Assembly: GCA_001548435.1 (NCBI GenBank)
Contig: AP017308.1
Location: 4,411,030 to 4,475,029 of the forward strand
Length of the DNA stretch: 64,000 nucleotides
Direction: 5' to 3'
DNA from: Leptolyngbya sp. NIES-3755
Lineage (GTDB): Bacteria > Cyanobacteriota > Cyanobacteriia > Leptolyngbyales > Leptolyngbyaceae
Both the position numbers and the translations under genes were made by a program. Below the pieces are notes generated by a model, which was not told the origin of the DNA, searched no databases, and saw nothing but the letters and a program-made list of their open reading frames with translations. Positions 17,862 through 26,547 of the stretch are shown here, one piece after another (the stretch's first letter is position 1; each line of letters starts with the position of its first letter).

Positions 17862-17910
17862 AGGGCAGCACCCAGAGTCGAACTGGGGGCGGAGGTTTTG
17901 CAGACCTCTC
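17862..17910 (-). tRNA. Partial tRNA-Cys(GCA): 3' half only
   Basis: On the minus strand the sequence folds as an anticodon arm GAGGT-CTGCAAA-ACCTC with anticodon GCA, a 4-base variable loop, a T arm CCCAG-TTCGACT-CTGGG, and a 3' acceptor strand TGCTGCC. The matching 5' acceptor (GGCAGCA) and a proper D arm are absent upstream, where CTCTC/GAGAG can form a different hairpin. This is what remains at one end of an element that integrated into a tRNA-Cys gene. A 6-bp pair (GAAACC 17852-17857 with GGTTTC 17930-17935) encloses it and may be chance. It is the only tRNA-like sequence I see in the 420-base gap around it. Confidence 0.6.
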
Positions 17911-17953
17911 AACCGAACGAGAGTTCAAGGGTTTCAGCATTCAATATAAATTG

Positions 17954-17973
17954 TTACCCCAAATTTACCCCAA
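17954..17973. repeat. Two 9-bp direct repeats beside the tRNA fragment
   Basis: TTACCCCAA occurs twice with an 11-base period, about 45 bases from the tRNA-Cys fragment. Direct repeats of this size next to a tRNA attachment core resemble arm-type binding sites of tyrosine integrases. No integrase gene is in the window. Confidence 0.4.
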
Positions 17974-18044
17974 CTGATTAGGATTACTTCTGTCAGAATT
18001 TCTTGATATTTTGAAGTTTCAAGAGCATCGAAGAAGAGAACTAC

Positions 18045-20246
18045 CTAATTCTCGATCGCACTGGTCGCGACTGAACGTTCGGCATACCGTTGGGGTGTGC
18101 CATACGCTTGCCCGCGTGTTCCATTCGCAACAATCCCCAGAATCGGAATGTGAGCCGTTTCTAGATTCTCGATCGCGTCCATCACAGCGGAGCGAATGGT
18201 CTTTCTCAAAGTCGCAACCAGAATCAGTCCGCCTGCTTGGGAGGCGAGTAGGCTACTATCCGCAAGGTTGAGAACCGGAGGCGTGTCATAAATCACGAGA
18301 TCAAATGCAGCTTGTAAATCCTCCATTAAAGCTTGCATTTTTTGGCTCGAAAGCAATTCTGTGGGTTCAGCCGGAATTTGTCCAGAAGGTAACACAAACA
18401 ATCCACCCCGACCTGCAATTCGCATGAGGGCATTTCCGCCTTGGGCTTGAGGTGTAATCGGACTAATCGCGCTGTTAAAGTCAAAATTGTCGAGCAGTAG
18501 ATCGCTCAAGCCTATCTGATTGGGCAGATCTAACAAGGTGCTAATTTGAGGACTGCGAAGATCCGCATCCACGAGCAAAACTCTTTGTCCCATTGCTGCC
18601 GCCGCTTGAGCAAGAAACAGAGAGATTGTAGATTTGCCGTCTCCGGGTTGAGCTGAACTAATGACGATCGATTTTCTAGGCGATTTCCCGTTGAGGTGAC
18701 GGATCGTGGTGTTGAGCGATCGGAATGCTTCAGAAAATAGAAACTGCATTGAAGAGTTGGCAGCATTGGAGCGATTGAGCATGGCACTCCAACCTGAACT
18801 TTCATAGAGCGAGGGATAGTGAGGAATTGCTCCGAGTAGTGGTAGTTTTGCTTGCTTCTTCAGGTCAGAGGGCGATCGGAACGTGTTGTCCAGTTTTTCG
18901 AGCAGAAAGGCAACCGCCGCCGCTGCAAGTAATCCAGTCAGTGCACCGACAAGTAAGTTTTGAGGAGTAGATGTCAAGGGCACTTGGGGACTACCAGGCG
19001 GAGCAATTAACTGCCAGGACACCGTTTTTTGGGCGACTTCAGCCTGGAACATTTCTCGCATTTGTAGCAGGCGGTTGAGGCTTTCTGTCGCCACGGTGAG
19101 TTCGCGCTGAAGATCGGTGAATTGTCGCGATGTGATTGGGAGTTGTTGAGCTTGCTGCTGCCAATACTGAGTCGCATTGTCGATCGCAGAAAGTCGCACT
19201 TGTAGAATTGCCATTTGGCTCTCGATCGTGGATAGTCGATCGCCTAACACTCGACTCGCTTCTTGACGAAGCAGGGGTAATAATCGATCGCGCTGTTTCT
19301 GTAAGGCATTTAAGGTTGGATTGTCTCCTCGGAAACGCGCTTGCTCGATCGCGATTCGTCGCTCTAGTGCTTGGAGTTCACCAAAAAATTGTTGATAAGA
19401 CTGAGCTTGAGATAGAGCGACTCTGGCACCGGATTGATCGGCAAGACTGTTGTAAGCCTGCTGCACTTCTGCAAGCTGATTCCCTACTTCTAATCGCTGT
19501 TGTTCTAGAGCAGTCAGTTGACTATCGACCTGACCTGATTTGGTTTGGGGATCAACGATCGTGCGCTGCTGTCGGAAAGCTTGAAGTTGACGCTGTAGAG
19601 CATCAACCCGATTCTGAGTCTTCTTCAGTTGATCATTGACAAACTCAACGCCTTGACGCAAGTTACTTTGTCGCTCTTGCTGGCTATACCGCAAATAGCC
19701 TTCGGCAACTTTATCCAGGACAAACTTGACTCTTTGAGCATCTGAGTCTTGATAACTGACTTCGATGAGTTTCGATTGTGGCGGCTGTGTCACCGTGAGT
19801 CCGGACACTAAGACACCGTAGTTAAATCCGGGATACTGTGCCTGAATTTTTTGTGCGATCGGCTCTAGAATTTTGGGACTGCGAAGAACTTGGATCTGCG
19901 ATCGATAATCTAAGCCACCAGAGTTAGCAGCCCCTGTGAGTCTGGGTAACGCTTGATTGTCGGTGATCGGCTCAACGAGCAATTGAAAAGCGCTGCTATA
20001 CGTTGGCTGTCTAGTAAAGGACTGATACCAACTAATGCCAGAGACGACACTTGCGACCCCAATCATCACGATCGCACGTCGTCGCACAACATCCAAAATC
20101 GGTGCTAGGCTCCAACCGCCTTCTTCGGTTGAGGCAGCGGGAGTCGAGGGATAAGTCAGAATCGGTAGTAACTTCCCATTCGTTTCAGCAGATGCGGGGG
20201 AGGAGTTAGTGTTTTTCACGGGGCAAGATGGATAAACAATTCGCAA
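18045..20246 (-). CDS. Polysaccharide co-polymerase / tyrosine autokinase (Wzc-like)
   Basis: A 733-residue fusion of a Wzz chain-length domain and a BY-kinase. The N-terminal membrane segment is at about 58-78, a long coiled-coil region spans about 150-400, and a second membrane segment lies near 430-450. The kinase domain has Walker A SAQPGDGKST (about 529), Walker A' VLLVDADLRSP and Walker B LVIYDTPP. The C-terminal tail has only two tyrosines, not the usual cluster. It should control length and export of exopolysaccharide with the SLBB protein encoded 45 bases upstream. The longest start is TTG; a GTG at 20219 is an alternative and shortens the tail by nine residues. Confidence 0.9.
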   Translation of the reverse strand: MRIVYPSCPVKNTNSSPASAETNGKLLPILTYPSTPAASTEEGGWSLAPILDVVRRRAIVMIGVASVVSGISWYQSFTRQPTYSSAFQLLVEPITDNQALPRLTGAANSGGLDYRSQIQVLRSPKILEPIAQKIQAQYPGFNYGVLVSGLTVTQPPQSKLIEVSYQDSDAQRVKFVLDKVAEGYLRYSQQERQSNLRQGVEFVNDQLKKTQNRVDALQRQLQAFRQQRTIVDPQTKSGQVDSQLTALEQQRLEVGNQLAEVQQAYNSLADQSGARVALSQAQSYQQFFGELQALERRIAIEQARFRGDNPTLNALQKQRDRLLPLLRQEASRVLGDRLSTIESQMAILQVRLSAIDNATQYWQQQAQQLPITSRQFTDLQRELTVATESLNRLLQMREMFQAEVAQKTVSWQLIAPPGSPQVPLTSTPQNLLVGALTGLLAAAAVAFLLEKLDNTFRSPSDLKKQAKLPLLGAIPHYPSLYESSGWSAMLNRSNAANSSMQFLFSEAFRSLNTTIRHLNGKSPRKSIVISSAQPGDGKSTISLFLAQAAAAMGQRVLLVDADLRSPQISTLLDLPNQIGLSDLLLDNFDFNSAISPITPQAQGGNALMRIAGRGGLFVLPSGQIPAEPTELLSSQKMQALMEDLQAAFDLVIYDTPPVLNLADSSLLASQAGGLILVATLRKTIRSAVMDAIENLETAHIPILGIVANGTRGQAYGTPQRYAERSVATSAIEN

Positions 20247-20291
20247 GTAAGCAATTTACAAGGGTGGAACACGAGCATTTGCACAGGTGAA

Positions 20292-22028
20292 CTAACGCAG
20301 GAAAAAGCCGAATGGTAGGATTTTTCCAAGAAAACCACCGACGCGATCCAGGGTGTCTTCGATTTTTGCACCACCAGAACGATCGACTAAAATCACGTCG
20401 TTGTTCCGCAGAATGGGGTTGCCTTTTTCATCCACGCCACGGGCAAAATCGATCGGGACGGCTTGACGCGATACGGTACCGTCTGGATTGAGTCGGAGCA
20501 GTTGAACGGATCGACGATTGGCGCGGCGATTGAAGCCTCCCGCCGATAAGAGCGCTTGATTGAGCGGACTATTGGGGGGAACTTGGACGGCTCCAGGAGA
20601 TTCGACTTCTCCGACGATGTTGACTCGAATTGCAGTCGGCGCAAAGGTAGAGCCACCAATTTGAGTGACTTCCGCAGCCGTGAGCGCAGTCCCTTTTGGA
20701 ATGACGATCGTATCTCCTTGTTGCAGCACGAGATCTTGAGTCGCATCGCCGCTCGATAACAGTTGCCACAGGTTGAGGCGCTTGGTTTGAGTGGTTCCTG
20801 AGCGGGTCGATCGACGGACTTCGACTTCGCGCACATTGGCAAGAGCGGTGATGCCTCCAGCCTGTTGAATCGCTTGACTGAGGGTGGGCAGTCCTCCTGT
20901 TGTGGCAGCGAGAACGATCGGTCCGGGTCGCATGACTTCACCGACTACGGTAATATTCAGGGCTTGTTTACTATCGCTTGCAAAGTTGGCGGTTGCGAGT
21001 TGTGAGGCTTCCGCGAGGTTGATGTCTGTATTGGTAGGAATGACAATGCTATCTCCATCTCGCAGGGTCAGATCTTGGCGGAGATCCCCGGTTTGTGTGA
21101 GTTCCCAGAGGTTGGCTTGAATGGTTAGAGCGGTGCCACCCGTTTGAGGACGGCGAATTGTGACTTTACGAGCATTTGCCGCTTGGGTGATGCCACCTGC
21201 TTGCTGAATTAATTGGGTGAGGGTGGGAAAGCTACTATTTTCTTGGTTGGTGAGGGCATAAGTACCAGGACGATTGATTTCTCCTGCGATCGCAACTCTC
21301 ACAGGACGGGTTGCTGTTAGGGTGACATCGACTCTCGGCTGATCTACGATCGGGGCGTACTTGGCAGCGATCGCGGCTTGAGCTTGCATCGGAGTCATTC
21401 CCCGCACTGATAAGGGTCCAACGAGATACAGATTGACGATGCCATTGACGAGGACTTGATAGTCGCGGCTGTATTCGGGGACGTTGAACAGTTCGACTCG
21501 AATGCGATCGCCTGCTCCGAGGGTGTAAGACGCATCGTCGATTTGAGTGGCGGGAACTTCTGGGGGGTTCTGAACCGGAAGTGGACTAGAGGATTGAACG
21601 GTAAGCGGTTTTGCGGGTTTTGCTTTGGGTTTTGGGGCGGATTGTGAGGGCAGCGATGATGCGATGATTTGATCGATCGGGATTTGATCGACGCGGATGC
21701 GAGAAATCTTGGGCTGAACTGGCGGGTTCTGCCGTGAGGTGAGTTTTAGTGGGGGAGTCTTCTGCTTAGGAGTGGACGGAAGGGGAGCAAACTGAAACGT
21801 TTGGGCTTCAGGCATGGGCACGATCGTTTCTGGAACTGCGATCGGATCAAGGGATTGAACGGATGCTGTTGAGGAATTTGGTTTGGTTTGGGTGTTGGAA
21901 GGTGTTGGAGTTGGGGGAGTGTCCGCAGTAGCGTTAGTGCGCCCCAATCCATAAGCGGCAAGGGTTGTAACGGTACCGAGAACAGCGACAGAAACACGAA
22001 CAGGAGTAGACTGCATAGATTCAACCAC
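20292..22028 (-). CDS. Polysaccharide export protein with SLBB domains (Wza-like)
   Basis: A 578-residue secreted protein. A hydrophobic segment near residues 13-30 is followed by a long Pro/Ser/Thr/Gln-rich region (about 35-160), then a Poly_export domain (YTLGAGDRIRVELFNVPEYS) and three SLBB repeats that start VRVAIAGEINRPGTY, ITVVGEVMRPGPIV and VNIVGEVESPGAV. No lipobox cysteine is evident, unlike classical Wza. It should form or gate the periplasm/outer-membrane conduit for exopolysaccharide, together with the autokinase downstream. The start is GTG or the ATG four codons later (22016). Confidence 0.9.
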   Translation of the reverse strand: MVESMQSTPVRVSVAVLGTVTTLAAYGLGRTNATADTPPTPTPSNTQTKPNSSTASVQSLDPIAVPETIVPMPEAQTFQFAPLPSTPKQKTPPLKLTSRQNPPVQPKISRIRVDQIPIDQIIASSLPSQSAPKPKAKPAKPLTVQSSSPLPVQNPPEVPATQIDDASYTLGAGDRIRVELFNVPEYSRDYQVLVNGIVNLYLVGPLSVRGMTPMQAQAAIAAKYAPIVDQPRVDVTLTATRPVRVAIAGEINRPGTYALTNQENSSFPTLTQLIQQAGGITQAANARKVTIRRPQTGGTALTIQANLWELTQTGDLRQDLTLRDGDSIVIPTNTDINLAEASQLATANFASDSKQALNITVVGEVMRPGPIVLAATTGGLPTLSQAIQQAGGITALANVREVEVRRSTRSGTTQTKRLNLWQLLSSGDATQDLVLQQGDTIVIPKGTALTAAEVTQIGGSTFAPTAIRVNIVGEVESPGAVQVPPNSPLNQALLSAGGFNRRANRRSVQLLRLNPDGTVSRQAVPIDFARGVDEKGNPILRNNDVILVDRSGGAKIEDTLDRVGGFLGKILPFGFFLR

Positions 22029-22191
22029 TCGTTAAGCCTGAGCGAAATAAGCAAAGTTTGATACTGACTTTCCTCACTGGGTACTGATACAAGGATGATC
22101 CGGGTTTATCAGGATGAAGCGATCGGAAAACTACAAAGTTTTCATGAAGGTCTACGATCGTTCTGAGTGTAAATACGCTGTAGAATTTCAG

Positions 22192-22228
22192 CAAAAAACA
22201 GTCGGAAGCATCTAGACTTCCAACTGTT
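22192..22228 (-). terminator. Rho-independent terminator after PEP-CTERM gene 1
   Basis: On the minus strand AACAGTTGGAAG pairs with CTTCCGACTGTT (12 bp with one wobble) across an 8-base loop, followed by a T run. It lies about 20 bases after the stop and isolates this gene from the export operon. Confidence 0.8.
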
Positions 22229-22245
22229 CAGTTTTTAGAGGAGCG

Positions 22246-22908
22246 TTAATCGATCGATTTCTCTTTCTTTTTCAGTTGTTTTCTCCGCATCATTGCACCG
22301 ACCCCAAGAGCAATACCGGAACCTACGATCGTAAACGGTTCAGGAACAGCGCTGGTGTTGAAATCATCGATGGCGAACTGAAAACCACTCTGAGCAAAGC
22401 CAGCAGAACTGCCGCCAGAAGAAGACAATCTGATCGTATCAATGTTGTTGAATGTGCTGAAGGTTGCCAGAAGTGGCGCATTCGTGTTTGTCTGAACGGT
22501 TTGGGTGTTCTGAAGCACTCCATTGACGAAGCTTTCGATCGTGATATCGAGATTGTTTCTCCAAACCGCAGTCAGGGCTGCACCGAGAAAGTTAAATCGA
22601 TCGCCGTTTGATCGACGAATGGTAATCGGACTATCAAATCCATTGAAGGCAACATTGGAGCCTGAAACCGCAGCAACACTGTAACCGGATGGAACAAACT
22701 GAGTCGTGTTGGTGCTGACATAGTAGCCCGTTGTTCCCCAATCGAATCCTGCGTAGTTGTTAGGAATCGGTAGACCATCTTCGGGGGGAGTGGTAGGCAG
22801 ATCGTCAAAGTTGACTAAACCAAACGCATGGGCTGAAAGGGGAGCAGCACAAGTGAGCAGCGCTGTACCGATTGCAGAGATCGCGAACTTAGGAAGAGTG
22901 AATGACAT
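22246..22908 (-). CDS. PEP-CTERM sorting-domain secreted protein 1
   Basis: A 220-residue secreted protein starting MSFTLPKFAISAIGTALLT, a signal peptide ending near AHA. An in-frame start 20 codons earlier exists but would bury the signal; AGGA lies ten bases before the chosen ATG. The body is rich in Asn, Thr, Ser and Gly with no catalytic motif. The C-terminus is a PEP-CTERM signal: VPEPFTIVG, a hydrophobic span, then a basic tail RRKQLKKK. It should be transported by Sec, anchored briefly in the membrane and processed by the exosortase encoded about 5 kb away. Its C-terminus is nearly the same as that of the next PEP-CTERM gene, suggesting duplication. Confidence 0.9.
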   Translation of the reverse strand: MSFTLPKFAISAIGTALLTCAAPLSAHAFGLVNFDDLPTTPPEDGLPIPNNYAGFDWGTTGYYVSTNTTQFVPSGYSVAAVSGSNVAFNGFDSPITIRRSNGDRFNFLGAALTAVWRNNLDITIESFVNGVLQNTQTVQTNTNAPLLATFSTFNNIDTIRLSSSGGSSAGFAQSGFQFAIDDFNTSAVPEPFTIVGSGIALGVGAMMRRKQLKKKEKSID

Positions 22909-23087
22909 ATTGGAGCGTCCTGAAGTTAGGGGAAAAACGATAGATACTCCCTCAACAAACCTGCTCAAGTCAATCTTGCTGCTAAGCTAGCACGGATCAT
23001 CATTTCCTGCGAGAAAGCGATCGATAGGATAATCCTCATCGATCGCGATAATTAAGTGAGCTTTCGATCAGTACAACTCGTGAGAGT

Positions 23088-23732
23088 TTAACCGATCGAT
23101 TTCTCTTTCTTCTGTTGCTTTTTCCGCATCATTGCGCCAACACCGAGCGCGACTGTCGAACCTACGATCGTAAACGGCTCTGGCACAGCATTGGGAGCAT
23201 TGTCAAATTGAGCATACAAAGTAGCATGAGAGAGATCAGGCTGTCGCCCTCCATTATTCAAGAAATTAGCAGTAGACCAACTACCAGATAAAGGTGTTGC
23301 CGATCCAAAGTGGTAGTAGGCGTAATCATTAGCTGCCTTCAAAGCAATAATGAAGGAACTCAGAACCTTGCCAGAAGGAATGGTAATGCCGCCGATGTTC
23401 CAAGTGCCAGTCTGTCCAATACTAGCAACAGTGAAGCCATTAACAGTACTTCCACTAGCCGAGGGATCATTGACTCGACCAACATTAGTCCAGCCAGTCC
23501 CCCAAGCAGCGGATAAACCAGGAACTGTACTGATTTTGCTAGTAAGATCAGTTAGTGAATCATTACCATTGTACACACCTGCACAACTATCTGCACCTGA
23601 TACTACAGCAGAACAAGGACGAACAGTGCCTGTTCCCCCGTATACCGTAAATGCGGAGGCAGGTTTTACCGCTGTGGTCATGGCAATGCTCACTGCTGCT
23701 GCCGCGATCGGCAAAACAGGATTGAATTTCAT
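23088..23732 (-). CDS. PEP-CTERM sorting-domain secreted protein 2
   Basis: A 214-residue secreted protein. The start MKFNPVLPIAAAAVSIAMT is chosen because GGAG lies eight bases before it and the signal peptide begins at once; the longer frame adds ten unlikely residues. The body contains two cysteines (RPCSAVVSGADSCAG) that may pair. The C-terminal signal is VPEPFTIVGSTVALG plus a basic tail RKKQQKKEK. The protein should be an exosortase substrate on the cell surface. Upstream is 480 bases of AT-rich DNA without a gene, which leaves room for complex regulation. Confidence 0.88.
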   Translation of the reverse strand: MKFNPVLPIAAAAVSIAMTTAVKPASAFTVYGGTGTVRPCSAVVSGADSCAGVYNGNDSLTDLTSKISTVPGLSAAWGTGWTNVGRVNDPSASGSTVNGFTVASIGQTGTWNIGGITIPSGKVLSSFIIALKAANDYAYYHFGSATPLSGSWSTANFLNNGGRQPDLSHATLYAQFDNAPNAVPEPFTIVGSTVALGVGAMMRKKQQKKEKSIG

Positions 23733-23780
23733 TGATAAAACTCCATCTAAGTTAATGTACATTCTGAATCAACCATCCAA

Positions 23781-23802
23781 AACAGTTCAGACTATCACTG
23801 TT
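23781..23802. promoter_or_regulatory. Inverted repeat upstream of PEP-CTERM gene 2
   Basis: AACAGT and ACTGTT are separated by ten bases, 49 bases upstream of the gene's start. This is one helical turn plus, the spacing of a dimeric repressor site. The surrounding interval (23733-24212) is AT-rich and otherwise holds only a terminator. Confidence 0.25.
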
Positions 23803-24137
23803 CAAGAGTTTAGAGATTGATTGATGCTCCCTGAAACGAAATCACCCTAGAAAACAGTTGATAGATTGCACTAGACGATCAAAACTAAGGCGTTTTAACT
23901 TGTTCACTTTGCCTACTAATTGGCATCAAGTAAAATATATCACACATGTAAAAAACTAAGCGAAATTTTTAGTAAAAAAATGAATATAAAGTAAATCATT
24001 TTATTCCTAAATTGTTGATACAAGAATCTTCTCTTCAAAACTAAACTTTTTAACAGTCAAGCTTCAATAAAACTAGACAAATTTGAATACAGGAATTCGC
24101 TAGAAACTCTAACAAGCGATAATTAGAATGCGAATCA

Positions 24138-24171
24138 ACAAAAAACCATCGACTTATTTTCGTCAATGGTT
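24138..24171 (-). terminator. Rho-independent terminator ending the exosortase operon
   Basis: On the minus strand AACCATTGAC pairs with GTCGATGGTT (10 bp, one mismatch) around an 8-base loop, followed by TTTTTTG. It lies about 42 bases past the stop of the last gene in the operon. Confidence 0.75.
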
Positions 24172-24212
24172 CTCCCAAAAACAAGTTGTATTCCTATTAA
24201 TAGAAATATCAA

Positions 24213-25538
24213 TCATCCCTCTGAAGAAACCGATCGTAGCGAATACTGAAACTCATCCTCATTCAGTACAGATTGATACACTACATTTGCGTACTGTCGA
24301 GCAATAATCTCTGGCGTGAATCGAGCTTTCATATAACGTCGTCCCGATCGACCCATTCGTTCAACTAACTTCGGATCAGCAACCAAACTCCGAATAAAAT
24401 TCGCCAATCCTAGTCCATCCCCGTTGCTAAAACAAGCCCCACATTCCGCCTCATCAAACATTGATCGAAGATAAGAATGCTCCTCACAAATTGCCGCGAT
24501 CGGGCGACTCGCAGCCAAAGCAGAATACAACTTACTCGGCGCGACAATCCCCTCCATTCCGGGCTTCACGCTCACTAGCGACAAATCACACGCAGTCAAC
24601 GAAAATGGAAGATCCGCTTTATCTTGATACGGCAAAAGCTTAAAATTTTTCAGATCTAATCGATCGAGCTTTTCAATCAATCGATCGCGTTGAGCACCAC
24701 TGCCAATCACCAAAAACAGAACCGGATCATCTCGAAGTTCCTGAGCCGCTGCCACAATCGTTTCAATGTCATGACAACGCCCCATGTTGCCCGAATACAG
24801 CACTACAAATTTGTCCACTAACTCATGCTCTTGAGCAAACCAATTCTCCTGCTTCGGAATCGGTGTAATCAAATTCGGATCAGCCCAACTATGCACGATC
24901 GCAATCTTGTCTGCCACTTCAGGACATTTCGCCACAATTCGCGCTTTCATCGAAGAACTTAACACAATAATCCGGGTCGCTCGTTTCCAAACTCGTCGGT
25001 TCACCGCATCCCACGATCGCACAATCCAATGATTTGCAGGCTTAATCCCTAGCTCTACCGCCACATCTGGATAAAGATCGTAGAGTAAACAGATGTACGG
25101 CGTACCAAACAACCAATTTGCTAAAAACCCAAGAATCGGTAAAAACGGTGGCGCAGTGGTTAGCATTAACAAATCGCCCCGATTGTGCGATCGCAATAAA
25201 TACAATGCCGATCGCAAAACGAACATTAACCCATTCAAAGCCTTTCCACGAATCCGATTAGGGAACAGTTGAGCCGTACGCGATCGACGAACTAAAAGCT
25301 GGTGGGATCGCTCGATCGCAGGCGCTTCCGATCGACTAAACGCATAGCCAGGTTGTCCGGTAAAGACCTGCACAGACAATCCTTCTGGCTGCAAATTGCG
25401 AGACAATTCCTCAATCAACTGTCCGGTCGCAGCAAAATCCGGAGGAAAGAACTGTGTCAGAATCGAAAACTGAACTTGAGTGGGTGGAAGCTCCAAAGAA
25501 CGAGCGGGTGCTGAGACAGCCGTGCCTCTTCTTGTCAT
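24213..25538 (-). CDS. Glycosyltransferase family 4 (WcaI-like)
   Basis: A 441-residue GT-B enzyme. The N-terminal domain contains FFPPDFAATGQLIEELS, the loop by which many WcaI/colanic-type transferases bind acceptor; the C-terminal nucleotide-sugar domain contains VVLYSGNMGRCHDIET and the acidic region with GMEGIVAPSKLYSALAASRP, where the E-x7-E pattern is loose. It should transfer a sugar to a lipid-linked glycan at the inner face of the membrane. It is the last gene of the exosortase operon, 89 bases after the unrecognised coiled-coil protein, and a terminator follows. This links glycan synthesis with protein sorting in a single transcript. Confidence 0.88.
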   Translation of the reverse strand: MTRRGTAVSAPARSLELPPTQVQFSILTQFFPPDFAATGQLIEELSRNLQPEGLSVQVFTGQPGYAFSRSEAPAIERSHQLLVRRSRTAQLFPNRIRGKALNGLMFVLRSALYLLRSHNRGDLLMLTTAPPFLPILGFLANWLFGTPYICLLYDLYPDVAVELGIKPANHWIVRSWDAVNRRVWKRATRIIVLSSSMKARIVAKCPEVADKIAIVHSWADPNLITPIPKQENWFAQEHELVDKFVVLYSGNMGRCHDIETIVAAAQELRDDPVLFLVIGSGAQRDRLIEKLDRLDLKNFKLLPYQDKADLPFSLTACDLSLVSVKPGMEGIVAPSKLYSALAASRPIAAICEEHSYLRSMFDEAECGACFSNGDGLGLANFIRSLVADPKLVERMGRSGRRYMKARFTPEIIARQYANVVYQSVLNEDEFQYSLRSVSSEG

Positions 25539-25627
25539 ACAATCAATCCTTATCTGGGAACGAGAACTCTAATCAACTGGGGCGAAACATGACAAAACGT
25601 ATGACAATCTGAGTGCAAAAACACGGT

Positions 25628-26482
25628 CTACATTGAACCCTTTACGGTCATTCGTAGTAGGTTGAGAATCTGAGCTTCCTGAGCAGTCAGATCACTTCTG
25701 CCTTGAGCGATCGTCGTTTGCTGAGCTTCAAGCGACTGCTTCGCCCAAGTCCTGAGCGCACATCGTTTAGGGTAAGCAAACCAAATCATCATGGGACCGA
25801 CAATAAACATTGCGGCGATAAATGCCCAAGTCCAAGTGAACCAAGGTTTTAGAGCAAGCGTTGTGAGGATCAGACTTAAGACCGGAAGATATTCATAGAA
25901 AAACTCTAATCGTTTGGCTCTCTGAAGGAGTCTACGTTTCTGACAAGCGATCGGAGCGAGTTGTCGCAGCATTAGCTCCTCGTAGAACTCGTGAATCAAC
26001 TGTTGATAGTTCGATAATTCTTGCTGAAGTGAAGCTTCGTCACCGTCTAACACTCGTTCCAACAGTAAATCAAAGTTGATCTTGGCAAAAACGCGATCGT
26101 AGAGCTTTAGATTCAGCGATCGGATCGTCTGTAAATTCGTTTGTAGCCGAGTACAGAGCTTTTCAAACCGCATCTGTCGCGATTGAATCTCCTGAAGGAC
26201 TTGCTGATGTCGATTTCGACAGATTTGATGATGAGCTTGGTGCTCTGGCTGCTGCACAATCAAACTGAGACTGTCCGAAATCTGAATCAGTTCACGAAAT
26301 GAACACTGTAGAATTCGGGCAGGTCGTGAGAAGGTCGCGATCGCACTCACCAGCGAAGCCTGAGTGATCGTTTCAGAATGACTCAGATTCGTGGAATGAA
26401 CAACAGCGATTAACAATGCTTGTTCATCAGAACTCAGACTCGGCTGATGAAAAACCGTCAGACAATGTGGAGAATTCATCAT
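25628..26482 (-). CDS. Unrecognised coiled-coil protein with two membrane segments, in the exosortase operon
   Basis: I do not recognise this 284-residue protein. Residues 75-190 are strongly helical and charged, probably coiled coil (QVLQEIQSRQMRFEKLCTRL). Two hydrophobic segments lie at about 198-212 and 216-236, then a polar helical tail. There is no signal peptide, so it is probably a cytoplasmic-facing inner-membrane protein anchored near its C-terminus. It lies between the HpsJ-like gene and the GT gene of the same operon, 65 and 89 bases away. The setting suggests a role in coupling exosortase and polysaccharide machinery; that is inference. Confidence 0.7.
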   Translation of the reverse strand: MMNSPHCLTVFHQPSLSSDEQALLIAVVHSTNLSHSETITQASLVSAIATFSRPARILQCSFRELIQISDSLSLIVQQPEHQAHHQICRNRHQQVLQEIQSRQMRFEKLCTRLQTNLQTIRSLNLKLYDRVFAKINFDLLLERVLDGDEASLQQELSNYQQLIHEFYEELMLRQLAPIACQKRRLLQRAKRLEFFYEYLPVLSLILTTLALKPWFTWTWAFIAAMFIVGPMMIWFAYPKRCALRTWAKQSLEAQQTTIAQGRSDLTAQEAQILNLLRMTVKGSM

Positions 26483-26547
26483 GGTAGGTGGGGGCGATCG
26501 AGCAGTTGATTCAGTCGTAACTTGTACGGAGCAGCGATACTAGATTT

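Noticed and set aside
17862-17935. Intact tRNA gene
   Set aside because: No 5' acceptor strand or D arm compatible with the 3' half could be found within 60 bases upstream.
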